This document shows positions 1-8,085 of a DNA stretch of 64,000 nt, piece after piece. Below the pieces are notes generated by a model. That model did not search any database, was not told where the DNA came from, and saw only the letters and a program-made list of their open reading frames with translations. Position 1 is the first letter of the stretch; the number at the start of each line of letters is the position of its first letter. This DNA comes from Flavobacterium sp. Root186 (GTDB lineage Bacteria; Bacteroidota; Bacteroidia; Flavobacteriales; Flavobacteriaceae): assembly GCF_001428525.1 (NCBI RefSeq), contig NZ_LMHW01000011.1, forward strand, positions 62,001 to 126,000. Reading direction: 5' to 3'. A program made the translations under genes and the position numbers.

Positions 1-4
1 ATTT

Positions 5-31
5 CTTGCAAGGTTCCCCAAACCTTGCAGG
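5..31. repeat. Short intergenic hairpin repeat
   Basis: A perfect 9-bp inverted repeat (TGCAAGGTT at 7-15, AACCTTGCA at 21-29) with a 5-nt loop. It lies downstream of hmp and could help end transcription, but no T-run follows on the hmp strand. It resembles the small palindromes scattered between flavobacterial genes. The rest of 1-256 holds only a low-complexity F/L/N-rich ORF that I do not accept as a gene. Confidence 0.5.
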
Positions 32-256
32 AATAAAACTCATTTGAAGAATCTATTTTTATTTGAAAATATAAAAAATGAAAACAGGTTTGAAATTAAA
101 GCAGCAACCAGCCAGGAACGCATCCAAAAAAATAAAAAAATAGATTTATTAGAGCAGTTAATACTGGCAAGGGTTAAAGTTATAAAAAACGTTGTTGTCA
201 GATTTTGAAGTATTTGAATTAATAATTTCCTATTATAAAACCGGACAAATCTCATT

Positions 257-1468
257 TTAATTCAAATTAATTAGCTGAGGTCCAAATTCTTCGTAGAAAA
301 TATTTTCCTGATTTACGTTTAAATTAATAAGCGCTTCATATTGCGTTTTGATGAACATTTCTGGCCCGCAGATATAATATCTGGCTTCTTCTAATAAAAT
401 AGAATCTTTGCATTTATGAAGATCAACACGACCCTGAATTACTTCATTTGAAATCGTATTTTCAGGTGTTACAGCATCATAAAACGTAAATGTTTCCAGA
501 TCATTTGCTTCCTCTTTTAAAGCCAAAATCTGATCTTTGAAAGCATGAACAGATTCGTTTCTGCAACCGTGAATCCAGATTGTTTTTTTATTTTGAATCG
601 AATTCAAATTCGTTTCCAGCATGCTTAACATCGGCGTAAGCCCAACTCCGCCGCTTATTAATATTAAAGGATTTTCAGAATCTTTTTCTAAATGAAATAA
701 TCCTGCAGGAGAAGAAATCGAAATAATATCCCCTTCAGATTTTGAATGCATTGTATTCGAAACCCATCCGTTTGGATTTGGTGCAATTCCGCTTTCTTTT
801 TTTACCGAAATTCTGTAATATTCAGGATTAAAAGTACTCGATAAACTATATTGTCTTGGCTGTAAAAGATTCAGTTCCGGCACAAAAACCTGAACGCTGA
901 TAAACTGTCCGGAATGGAAATTAGCAATCTCTTTTCCGTCTTCAGGATAAAGATAAAAGGATTTAATTTCAGCCGATTCTTCAACAATTTTTTTAATGAC
1001 GAATTTTCTCCAGCCGTTCCAGCTTCCGGGTTTTTCGATATTTTCCTTGTATAAATCTTTTTCAAGGTTAATCATGATATCGGCAAGTTCGTAAAAAGCA
1101 ACTGTCCAGGCTTCAAGAATTGGCAGTGTTGCGGCTTCTCCAACAACTTCTCCAATAGAAGCAATAAGGTGTGTTCCTACGATTTTATATTGTTCCGGCT
1201 GAATATTAAGGCTTCGGTGTTTGGTTCCAATTCCCTTTAATACGCCAATTAAAACTGACGGATCGTCTATATTTTCGGCGTAAGCCAAAACTGCATTTGC
1301 CAAGGCAGATTTTTGTCTTCCGTTTGCCTGATTTCCCATATTAAACATATTTCGCAATTCAGGATGATGCTTAAACATTCTGGCATAAAAATAATTGGTA
1401 AGGTCTTCGCCACTCGCTCGTAAAATTGGAATCGTAGCTTTAATAAGCTCTTTTTGATGTGGATTCAT
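257..1468 (-). CDS. hmp: Flavohemoglobin / nitric oxide dioxygenase
   Basis: A 403-residue protein, the usual length for Hmp. It oxidises NO to nitrate using O2 and NAD(P)H in the cytoplasm. Residues 1-138 are a globin: Tyr28 and Gln52 fit the distal pocket and His84 (in KHRSLNI) fits the proximal haem ligand. Residues about 150-255 are an FAD domain with the PRQYSLSS motif, and about 265-403 an NAD domain with GGVGLTPM and a final EEFGP. The ATG at 1466-1468 begins the conserved globin helix, so the start is firm. The gene is transcribed alone, away from the sugar locus. Its upstream region carries an FNR-like palindrome, consistent with induction under NO or low oxygen. The assignment is secure from motif order and length. 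Confidence 0.96.
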   Translation of the reverse strand: MNPHQKELIKATIPILRASGEDLTNYFYARMFKHHPELRNMFNMGNQANGRQKSALANAVLAYAENIDDPSVLIGVLKGIGTKHRSLNIQPEQYKIVGTHLIASIGEVVGEAATLPILEAWTVAFYELADIMINLEKDLYKENIEKPGSWNGWRKFVIKKIVEESAEIKSFYLYPEDGKEIANFHSGQFISVQVFVPELNLLQPRQYSLSSTFNPEYYRISVKKESGIAPNPNGWVSNTMHSKSEGDIISISSPAGLFHLEKDSENPLILISGGVGLTPMLSMLETNLNSIQNKKTIWIHGCRNESVHAFKDQILALKEEANDLETFTFYDAVTPENTISNEVIQGRVDLHKCKDSILLEEARYYICGPEMFIKTQYEALINLNVNQENIFYEEFGPQLINLN

Positions 1469-1536
1469 TTTGAATAATTTGATTAGGATTTAAATTTAAA
1501 ATTCTAAGAAATAAAAGGCCTCAGAATTTATATCAA

Positions 1537-1583
1537 CAAATTTAATTCCGCAGTAAAGCTTCATTTTATGATTCAAATCATAA
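1537..1583 (-). promoter_or_regulatory. hmp promoter with FNR/CRP-like operator
   Basis: On the minus strand a TAAATTTG box (1537-1544) fits the Bacteroidota -7 consensus TAnnTTTG. No TTG -33 element lies at the usual distance upstream. Instead there is a perfect 18-bp palindrome, TTATGATTCAAATCATAA (1566-1583). Its core ATGAT-N4-ATCAT differs from the FNR consensus TTGAT-N4-ATCAA by one base per half. Its centre is about 42 bp upstream of the expected transcription start, the classical place for an activator of the CRP/FNR family. The regulator is inferred. Confidence 0.6.
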
Positions 1584-1600
1584 TGGGGTAAGTTTTTTTG

Positions 1601-1689
1601 TTTCAAGTTTCAAGTTTCAGGTTGAGACCCAGAATATAAATATTCTCATTTTATTCGTTGTGTAGACACACTGCTGTGCGTCTCTACAA
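1601..1689. repeat. Intergenic repeats in the hmp/fucosidase gap
   Basis: The 362-bp gap 1469-1830 contains two repeat types. At 1601-1620 the unit TTTCAAG is repeated about three times. At 1658-1689 lies a 32-bp imperfect palindrome ending in GTGCGTCTCTACAA, whose right arm is intact and left arm degenerate; it looks like a REP-type element common in flavobacteria. Apart from these and the hmp promoter, I see no gene in the gap. Confidence 0.5.
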
Positions 1690-1830
1690 TATACTTTGTG
1701 TGATTTTTGATTTTTTTACAATTAATAATCAACAATTAACAATTCAAATCCGTTGTTGGTCGAAATTCTGCATTGCGACATTTCAATTTATAGTACATTT
1801 ATATTTACAGACTATTTAAGTGAATCAGCA

Positions 1831-3921
1831 ATGAAAAATATTTTTCTTTCCTTATGTTTTTTTGGTTTAATTTCCAGTGGTTTAAGTCAGGAATTGGCAA
1901 ATGCTCCAAAACCTTTTGGCCCGCTTCCTACGCAAAAACAAATCGACTGGCAGGAAATGGAATTTTATGCTTTCGTGCATTTTTCATTAAACACTTTTAC
2001 CAATAAAGAATGGGGTTATGGTGATGAATCTCCAGAATTGTTTGATCCGACCAATTTAGATGTTCGTCAATGGGCGCGTATCGTGAAAGCGGCCGGAATG
2101 AAAGGAATTATTTTGGTAGCGAAACACCACGACGGATTTTGTTTATGGCCGTCGGCATATACGGAACGTTCTGTGAAAAATTCTCCATGGAAAAACGGAA
2201 AAGGCGATTTGGTTAAAGAATTGGCTGCAGCCTGTAAAGAATACGACTTAAAATTAGGATTATATCTTTCACCTTGGGACAGAAGCCGCGCAGATTATGG
2301 CAAACCGGAATATGTTACGTATTTCAGAAATCAGCTAAAAGAATTATTGACCAATTACGGAGATGTTTTCGAAATGTGGTTTGACGGTGCCAATGGCGGT
2401 GACGGTTATTATGGCGGAGCCGATGAAACCCGAAAAATAAATACACTTGAATATTACAATTGGGATGAAACCTATAAATTAATATATAAAACCGCGCCTA
2501 AAACTTTGGTTTGGGGAGTTGGTCCTTCAGAAGCCAGATGGATTGGAAATGAAGAAGGCCGTGCCGGAAAAACAAACTGGTCGCTTTTACGCCAAAAAGA
2601 TGAATTGGCCGGAAAGGTTCATTATACCGAATTTATGTCGGGTCATGAAGATGGCGAAAAATGGGTTCCGGGCGAAGCCGATGTTTCGATCAGACCGGGA
2701 TGGTTTTATCATTCGGTTGAAGATGATAAAGTGCGTCCGCTGGATGAAATGGTTGATATTTATTATGAATCGGTTGGTCGAAATGCTACTTTATTATTGA
2801 ATCTTCCGGTTGATAAAAGAGGTTTGGTTCACGAAAATGACGAAGCGAGATTAAAAGAATTGGTTGCAACTATCAAAGCCGATTTTAAAACCGAATTATT
2901 ATCTAAAACAAAAATTTCTGCTGATAATGTTAGAGGTAACAGTGAAATATTCGGAGGGAAAAATACTGCTGACGGAAATAAAAACACGTATTGGGCAACA
3001 GATGACAATGTAAAAAAAGCTTCGATAACTTTTGAATTTGACAAACCTACAGACATAGACCGGGTTTTGCTTCAGGAATATATTGCACTTGGGCAGCGCG
3101 TAAAAGCTTTTAATGTTGAAGCAAAAGTTGATGGAAATTGGAAAACCGTTGCAAACGAAACGACTATTGGTTACAAAAGAATTCTAAGAATCGACAGAGT
3201 TAAAGCATCGGAATTAAGAATTAATATTACAGATTCAAAAGCAAATATTGTTATTTCAAATATTCAGGCATACAATGCGCCGACTTTCGTGCGTATGCCG
3301 GAAATTCAGCGTGATAAAAATGGCGATATAACGATAAAATCTGAAGATGGAAATCCAGTTTATTATTCGCTTGACGGAAAAAATCCAACGAAAAAAAGTA
3401 CTTTATATAAAGGTGTATTTCGAGTTAATAAAGCTGTAACAATAAAAGCAGCTACTATTGATGCTTTAGAAAATATTAGCAGCGCTGTAAAAACAGCCAA
3501 ATATGGTGCATCAAAAGAAAACTGGAAAATTGTAACGGCTTCAAGCGGTGATTTGAGTACTGCAAATAGAATTATAGACGGAAATCCAAATACGGATTGG
3601 AGTTTTGGAAATGAAACCAATAAACTTCCTCAGGAAATAACGATAGATATGGGAAGTCTTATAACCATAAGCGGCTTTACATATGTACCGCAGCAAGTGG
3701 GCAATAATCTTAATTTAATATCCAATTACGAATTCTACACGAGTGCCGATAATGTAAACTGGACATTGCAGTCTGAAGGTGAATTTTCGAATATTAAACA
3801 CAACCCAATCGAGCAGGTTAAGACTTTTAAAAAGACTAAAGCGAGATATATTCGTTTTGTTGCCAAGTCAGCGGTAGCGAAGGGATCTACGGTTTCTATT
3901 GCAGAAATTAATGTGATCTAA
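1831..3921 (+). CDS. GH29 alpha-L-fucosidase (GH29-B type) with discoidin domains
   Basis: A secreted exo-fucosidase of 696 residues. An in-frame TTG at 1753 extends the frame, but the ATG at 1831 opens a clear signal peptide ending GLSQ, so I place the start there. The GH29 barrel fills about residues 25-365, with KHHDGFCLWPS and the nucleophile Asp185 in FEMWFDGANG. Two F5/8 type C (discoidin/CBM32-like) domains follow, with a chitobiase-type C-terminal segment between them. The N-terminal pattern of the barrel resembles subfamily B, which cleaves alpha-1,3/1,4 fucose of Lewis structures or antennae. It differs clearly from the second GH29 gene at 22499. Family assignment is firm; linkage is inferred. 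Confidence 0.92.
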   Translation: MKNIFLSLCFFGLISSGLSQELANAPKPFGPLPTQKQIDWQEMEFYAFVHFSLNTFTNKEWGYGDESPELFDPTNLDVRQWARIVKAAGMKGIILVAKHHDGFCLWPSAYTERSVKNSPWKNGKGDLVKELAAACKEYDLKLGLYLSPWDRSRADYGKPEYVTYFRNQLKELLTNYGDVFEMWFDGANGGDGYYGGADETRKINTLEYYNWDETYKLIYKTAPKTLVWGVGPSEARWIGNEEGRAGKTNWSLLRQKDELAGKVHYTEFMSGHEDGEKWVPGEADVSIRPGWFYHSVEDDKVRPLDEMVDIYYESVGRNATLLLNLPVDKRGLVHENDEARLKELVATIKADFKTELLSKTKISADNVRGNSEIFGGKNTADGNKNTYWATDDNVKKASITFEFDKPTDIDRVLLQEYIALGQRVKAFNVEAKVDGNWKTVANETTIGYKRILRIDRVKASELRINITDSKANIVISNIQAYNAPTFVRMPEIQRDKNGDITIKSEDGNPVYYSLDGKNPTKKSTLYKGVFRVNKAVTIKAATIDALENISSAVKTAKYGASKENWKIVTASSGDLSTANRIIDGNPNTDWSFGNETNKLPQEITIDMGSLITISGFTYVPQQVGNNLNLISNYEFYTSADNVNWTLQSEGEFSNIKHNPIEQVKTFKKTKARYIRFVAKSAVAKGSTVSIAEINVI

Positions 3922-4019
3922 ACATTATAATTGCTTTTTGATTTGTAATCTTTTTGCTTAAAGTTTCCAATTTTGTTTTTTAGCGAAGCTTACAGGTTAT
4001 TAGTCGAATTTTTGATTAT

Positions 4020-4032
4020 TTACATTATGTAA
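4020..4032. promoter_or_regulatory. Palindrome upstream of nagB
   Basis: TTACAT-T-ATGTAA, a perfect 6-bp inverted repeat with a 1-nt centre, lies 38 bp before the nagB start in a 149-bp gap. It could be an operator for an amino-sugar regulator. Short palindromes also arise by chance in AT-rich DNA, so this is weak. Confidence 0.25.
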
Positions 4033-4070
4033 TATTTAATTTTATACTAAATAATTACAACAACAGGCAA

Positions 4071-5984
4071 ATGATTAAAGAAAGTATAAATTTCAAAGAA
4101 GCAGGAAAGTTTGAAGAAACGCGTTTTGAAAAGATACACAATGTAATTTTCGATTCGTCTAAAGAAGCTTCGATTTTAGTTGCTCAGGAAATCGCCAATA
4201 TAATTCAGAGAAAAGAAGAATTAAACGAACCTTGCGTTTTAGGTTTGGCAACAGGATCTTCTCCTATAAAAGTATACGAAGAATTAGTTCGTCTTCATAA
4301 AGAAGAAGGTTTAAGCTTTGAAAATGTAGTAACTTTCAACTTAGATGAATATTATCCAATGGATAAAAAAGATATTCAGAGTTATTGGTATTTCATGCAT
4401 GAGCATCTTTTTAATCATGTGAATATTCTGCCTCAAAATATTAATATTCCTGACGGAAGTGTCAGCAATGAAGATCTTCAGCAATATTGTATTGATTATG
4501 AAATGAAAATTAAGGCTTACGGCGGATTGGATTTTCAGCTTTTAGGAATTGGAAGAACAGGACATATAGGGTTCAACGAGCCGGGATCTCACGTAAATTC
4601 CGGAACGAGAAGCATTACTTTAGATCACTTAACGCGTGTTGATGCAGCATCATCATTTTTAGGAATTGATAATGTGCCTAAAAAAGCGATTACAATGGGA
4701 ATTGGTACGGTAAAAAATGCCAAAAGAATTGTACTTCTTGGATGGGGAATCAGCAAAGCAGAAATTATAAAGAAAACAATCGAAGGTGAAATTTCATCCC
4801 GGGTTCCGGCGACGTATTTACAACAGCACAACAACACAACATTTGTTTTAGATACCGAAGCTTCATCAGAATTAACGAGGGTAAAAACGCCTTGGTTAGT
4901 AAAATCTGTAATCTGGACAGACGAATTGAAACTGAAAGCGGTTGCTTGGTTAAGTGAATTGACCAAAAAACCTTTCCTGAAACTGACAGACAAAGATTAT
5001 AACGATAACGGAATGTCGAGTGTTTTAAGCGAAGAAGGAACTGCATACAATTTGAATATTAAAATGTTCAACAAAATGCAGCAGACTATTACGGGATGGC
5101 CAGGCGGAAAACCAAATGCAGATGATACATACAGGCCAGAGCGCGCTACTCCGGAAAGAAAAAGAATTATCATTTTTAGTCCGCATCCTGATGATGATGT
5201 AATTTCGATGGGAGGAACTTTTGATAGATTGGTAGAGCAGGGGCATGATGTTCATATTGCATATCAAACTTCTGGAAATATTGCAGTTTCGAATCAGGAA
5301 GCTTTAAAATTTGCTGAAATTACAAAAGCATTAAATAGTGATTCTACTGAAGCCGAAAAGATTATTGACTTTTTGAAAAACAAAAAAAGTAATGATATCG
5401 ATTCATTAGAAGTTAGAAAATTAAAAGGTTTGATTAGAAGAAGTGAATCTCTGGCAGCAACACGTTATTTAGGTTTGCCGGATTCTAATGTAAATTTCCT
5501 TGATCTTCCTTTTTATGAAACAGGAACGGTAAAGAAAAATAACCTTGGTGAAGCGGATATTCAAATTATGTGCGATATCATCGAAAGAATAAAACCTCAT
5601 CAAATCTATGCAGCAGGAGATTTAGCTGACCCGCACGGAACGCACAAAGTTTGTCTGGACAGCTTATTTGAAGCTTTGAAACGATTGAAACACAAAAGTT
5701 TTATGGATGACTGCTGGGTTTGGTTGTACAGAGGTGCCTGGCATGAGTGGGAAACATACCAAATTGAAATGGCGGTTCCAATGAGTCCGGATCAGGTACT
5801 GAAAAAACGTCACGCGATTTTCTATCACCAGTCTCAAAAAGATGGTGTAATGTTCCAGGGCGATGACAGCCGAGAATTCTGGATTAGAGCAGAAGACAGA
5901 AACAGATTAACTGCAGAAAAATATCATGCTTTAGGTTTAGCAGATTACTCTGCAATCGAGGCTTTTAAGAGATATTTCTTCTAA
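4071..5984 (+). CDS. nagB: Glucosamine-6-phosphate deaminase fused to PIG-L/LmbE deacetylase domain
   Basis: A cytoplasmic protein of 637 residues, more than twice the length of E. coli NagB. The N-terminal part (about 20-270) is a full deaminase: LATGSSP phosphate loop, FNLDEYYP with the catalytic Asp, and GIGRTGHIGFNEPGS with the catalytic His and Glu. It converts glucosamine-6-P to fructose-6-P and ammonia. The C-terminal half (about 365-637) has the zinc motif HPDDD near residue 370 and a second metal His in DPHGTHK, as in PIG-L/LmbE N-acetylglucosaminyl deacetylases. The fusion occurs in other Bacteroidota. It may couple deacetylation of a GlcNAc derivative to deamination, which would suit a locus that releases much GlcNAc. 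The C-terminal substrate is inferred. Confidence 0.93.
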   Translation: MIKESINFKEAGKFEETRFEKIHNVIFDSSKEASILVAQEIANIIQRKEELNEPCVLGLATGSSPIKVYEELVRLHKEEGLSFENVVTFNLDEYYPMDKKDIQSYWYFMHEHLFNHVNILPQNINIPDGSVSNEDLQQYCIDYEMKIKAYGGLDFQLLGIGRTGHIGFNEPGSHVNSGTRSITLDHLTRVDAASSFLGIDNVPKKAITMGIGTVKNAKRIVLLGWGISKAEIIKKTIEGEISSRVPATYLQQHNNTTFVLDTEASSELTRVKTPWLVKSVIWTDELKLKAVAWLSELTKKPFLKLTDKDYNDNGMSSVLSEEGTAYNLNIKMFNKMQQTITGWPGGKPNADDTYRPERATPERKRIIIFSPHPDDDVISMGGTFDRLVEQGHDVHIAYQTSGNIAVSNQEALKFAEITKALNSDSTEAEKIIDFLKNKKSNDIDSLEVRKLKGLIRRSESLAATRYLGLPDSNVNFLDLPFYETGTVKKNNLGEADIQIMCDIIERIKPHQIYAAGDLADPHGTHKVCLDSLFEALKRLKHKSFMDDCWVWLYRGAWHEWETYQIEMAVPMSPDQVLKKRHAIFYHQSQKDGVMFQGDDSREFWIRAEDRNRLTAEKYHALGLADYSAIEAFKRYFF

Positions 5985-6047
5985 GAGAATCTTTAAAATA
6001 TAATAAACTATTTCATGTGGTTTATTTGGTTAGTTACCAAGTTTTGA

Positions 6048-6077
6048 AATGCAGCCGTGGTTGGCTGCATTTTTTTT
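6048..6077 (+). terminator. Intrinsic terminator after nagB
   Basis: A 9-bp perfect stem, AATGCAGCC (6048-6056) and GGCTGCATT (6063-6071), with a 6-nt loop and a run of T to 6077. It lies 63 bp past the nagB stop and separates it from the convergent regulator gene. Confidence 0.85.
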
Positions 6078-6123
6078 GTTTTTAATTTAACCGCATAAAT
6101 CTTAGCGCTCTTTGCGTTAAATA

Positions 6124-6837
6124 CTATATAGAAGAATTCAAAATTCTCTGTTTCACATGATCGATATACGATCGTCCAATGACATATCTAAGTCCTTCAA
6201 TTTCAATGCTGTTTCCTTCAACGGCGTCTATTTTATCAATTGCAATTGTATATGATCTATGAATTCTTAAAAAGTTTTTTTCCGGTAATAAATCCGTAAA
6301 GTCAGATAATGTGCTGTGAATAATATATTTTCCCGTTAAGGTATTTATTTTTAGATAATCTTTTAAGCTTTCAATAACCAGAATTTCGTTGAAGAAAATT
6401 TTCTTCATTCTTTTTTTGTCAATTTTAACGAAAATAAAAGGGCTGTCTGTGCTGTTTTCTTGTGGAGAATTGGTTTTATTTTCTAGCCTTTTGCTGATTT
6501 TATTCAGCGTTTTCATTAATCTTGGAAATTCAATTGGTTTTACCAGATAATCTAAAACATCCAGTTCGTAAGTTTCAATTGCAAACTGGCTGTAAGCACT
6601 TGTAATTACCAGTAAAGGTGGATTTTCAAGACTTTTTATAAAATTAATTCCGTCTAAAACTGGCATATTTATGTCAAGAAAAATAACATCAACTCTATTA
6701 TTTTTCAGAAAATTTAAGCCCTCAATCGGATTGCTGAAAGTATCTATTACCTCAAAATTTTCAACTGGCTCTAAATAGTTTTTTATAACATTGATTGCCA
6801 ATGGCTCATCGTCAATAATCAAACATTTTATTTTCAT
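6124..6837 (-). CDS. LytTR-family response regulator
   Basis: A 237-residue DNA-binding response regulator of the LytR/AlgR type. Residues 1-120 are a receiver domain with the acidic pair Asp9-Asp10, phospho-acceptor Asp55 (in VIFLDINMP), the Ser/Thr switch in VITSAYSQ and the conserved Lys in YLVKPIEF. Residues about 133-235 are a LytTR DNA-binding domain with the typical FLRIHRSY motif. It lies 68 bp downstream of the sensor kinase gene on the same strand, so the two form one unit. It is the only transcription regulator encoded within the sugar locus, which makes it a candidate controller, but members of this family often regulate unrelated functions. Confidence 0.93.
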   Translation of the reverse strand: MKIKCLIIDDEPLAINVIKNYLEPVENFEVIDTFSNPIEGLNFLKNNRVDVIFLDINMPVLDGINFIKSLENPPLLVITSAYSQFAIETYELDVLDYLVKPIEFPRLMKTLNKISKRLENKTNSPQENSTDSPFIFVKIDKKRMKKIFFNEILVIESLKDYLKINTLTGKYIIHSTLSDFTDLLPEKNFLRIHRSYTIAIDKIDAVEGNSIEIEGLRYVIGRSYIDHVKQRILNSSI

Positions 6838-6905
6838 TTCTATAATCTTATGTTATTTGAGCGAAATAATTTAGCAGGTAAACTTATATACGAGGAAAAG
6901 TGGTG

Positions 6906-7964
6906 TTAGGTTACTTTAATCACCAACTTCACGACAAAAATATTCTTTTTATTTTTAAAAGAAAGCTTATAGTCACTTTTATTATAACCTAATTCCAGTC
7001 TTTTTTTAACATTTTCGATACCTATACCACTTGACTTGTTAAAATTATCCTGATGCTGTGTAATTTCTGGCGTTGGGTTTGAAATCGTAAAATGCAGAAA
7101 ATCTCCTTTTACTTTAAAGTCAATATTAATTCTAACTTTTCCTGTGTTTTTATTTACACCGTGTTTGAACGCATTTTCAACAAAAGTCAATAAAATTACC
7201 GGAGAAATCTCTTTGTCGTGAATCTCTCCCGAAACTTCCATGTTAACTTCCAGGCGTTCGTCGTTTCTGATTCTTTCTAAATCCAGATAATTCTGAATGC
7301 ATAAAATTTCGTTTTCTAAACTTTGCTTTTTTCCACTTGTATCATAAAGCATATAACGCATTAATTCTGAAAGTTTTAAAACAATCTTCGGAGTTTTATT
7401 CGATTTTTCTACAGATAAAGAATAGATATTATTTAAAGTGTTGAAGAAAAAATGCGGAGAGATCTGAGATTTCAGAAAAAGCAATTCGGTTTCCAACTGC
7501 GATTTCTCCAAATCAGTTACTCTTTTTTGTTCTTTTAAAAAGTCTAAAGTGATTTTGATTGCTGTAACAAAAGTGATTACATACAATTCTCCCATCATCA
7601 TATCAATGGTATAATTAAGTGTCAGTTTATCAATTGTCTGCGGACCTTCCGGCCATACATTATGTGTGATTAACAGATATGTAAGATTAAATTTTACCAA
7701 TACCATAGCAAAAATGGCAGATAAAACGGCAAGTATATAAAGCACATACTTTTTTCGGTACACCAGATACGGCATAAAAACCAGAATATTCAAATAACAT
7801 AATGTCATGTGAATTGGGAAACCCAGTAAATTGGTTTTTAGTGAATACAAATAGTCATTAAAATAGCTTCCCCATCTAAAAGTATTAAATAAGAAATAAG
7901 TCAGCCAAAAAACCACATGATAATACAAAGGTACGCGGTATAATTTGTTAGAATTGAAATTCAT
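6906..7964 (-). CDS. LytS-like sensor histidine kinase
   Basis: A 352-residue membrane histidine kinase of the His_kinase (PF06580) type. About four hydrophobic segments lie in residues 10-145, with no large external sensor domain. A coiled coil (145-165) leads to the phospho-acceptor His171 in SQISPHFFFNTLNN, then an ATPase domain with the N-box ENAFKHG. It is the cognate partner of the LytTR regulator just downstream. It is divergent from the GH92 gene at 8086, with 121 bp between them. The small membrane domain suggests it senses something in or near the membrane; the signal is unknown. Confidence 0.93.
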   Translation of the reverse strand: MNFNSNKLYRVPLYYHVVFWLTYFLFNTFRWGSYFNDYLYSLKTNLLGFPIHMTLCYLNILVFMPYLVYRKKYVLYILAVLSAIFAMVLVKFNLTYLLITHNVWPEGPQTIDKLTLNYTIDMMMGELYVITFVTAIKITLDFLKEQKRVTDLEKSQLETELLFLKSQISPHFFFNTLNNIYSLSVEKSNKTPKIVLKLSELMRYMLYDTSGKKQSLENEILCIQNYLDLERIRNDERLEVNMEVSGEIHDKEISPVILLTFVENAFKHGVNKNTGKVRINIDFKVKGDFLHFTISNPTPEITQHQDNFNKSSGIGIENVKKRLELGYNKSDYKLSFKNKKNIFVVKLVIKVT

Positions 7965-8085
7965 AATATGAGTATGTTTTGTGACTTTTTTTGATGTTTA
8001 TCTAAGTTTATGTGTTGTCCGTCTAAATAAGTTTTAATAAAAAGTCGGTTTGTTTAAATTTAAAGTTAAATTAAGGTTGTTTTAT

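Noticed and set aside
40..255. 71-codon minus-strand ORF directly after hmp
   Set aside because: Phe/Leu/Asn-rich translation typical of AT-rich noncoding DNA; no start context, motif or partner; overlaps nothing conserved.
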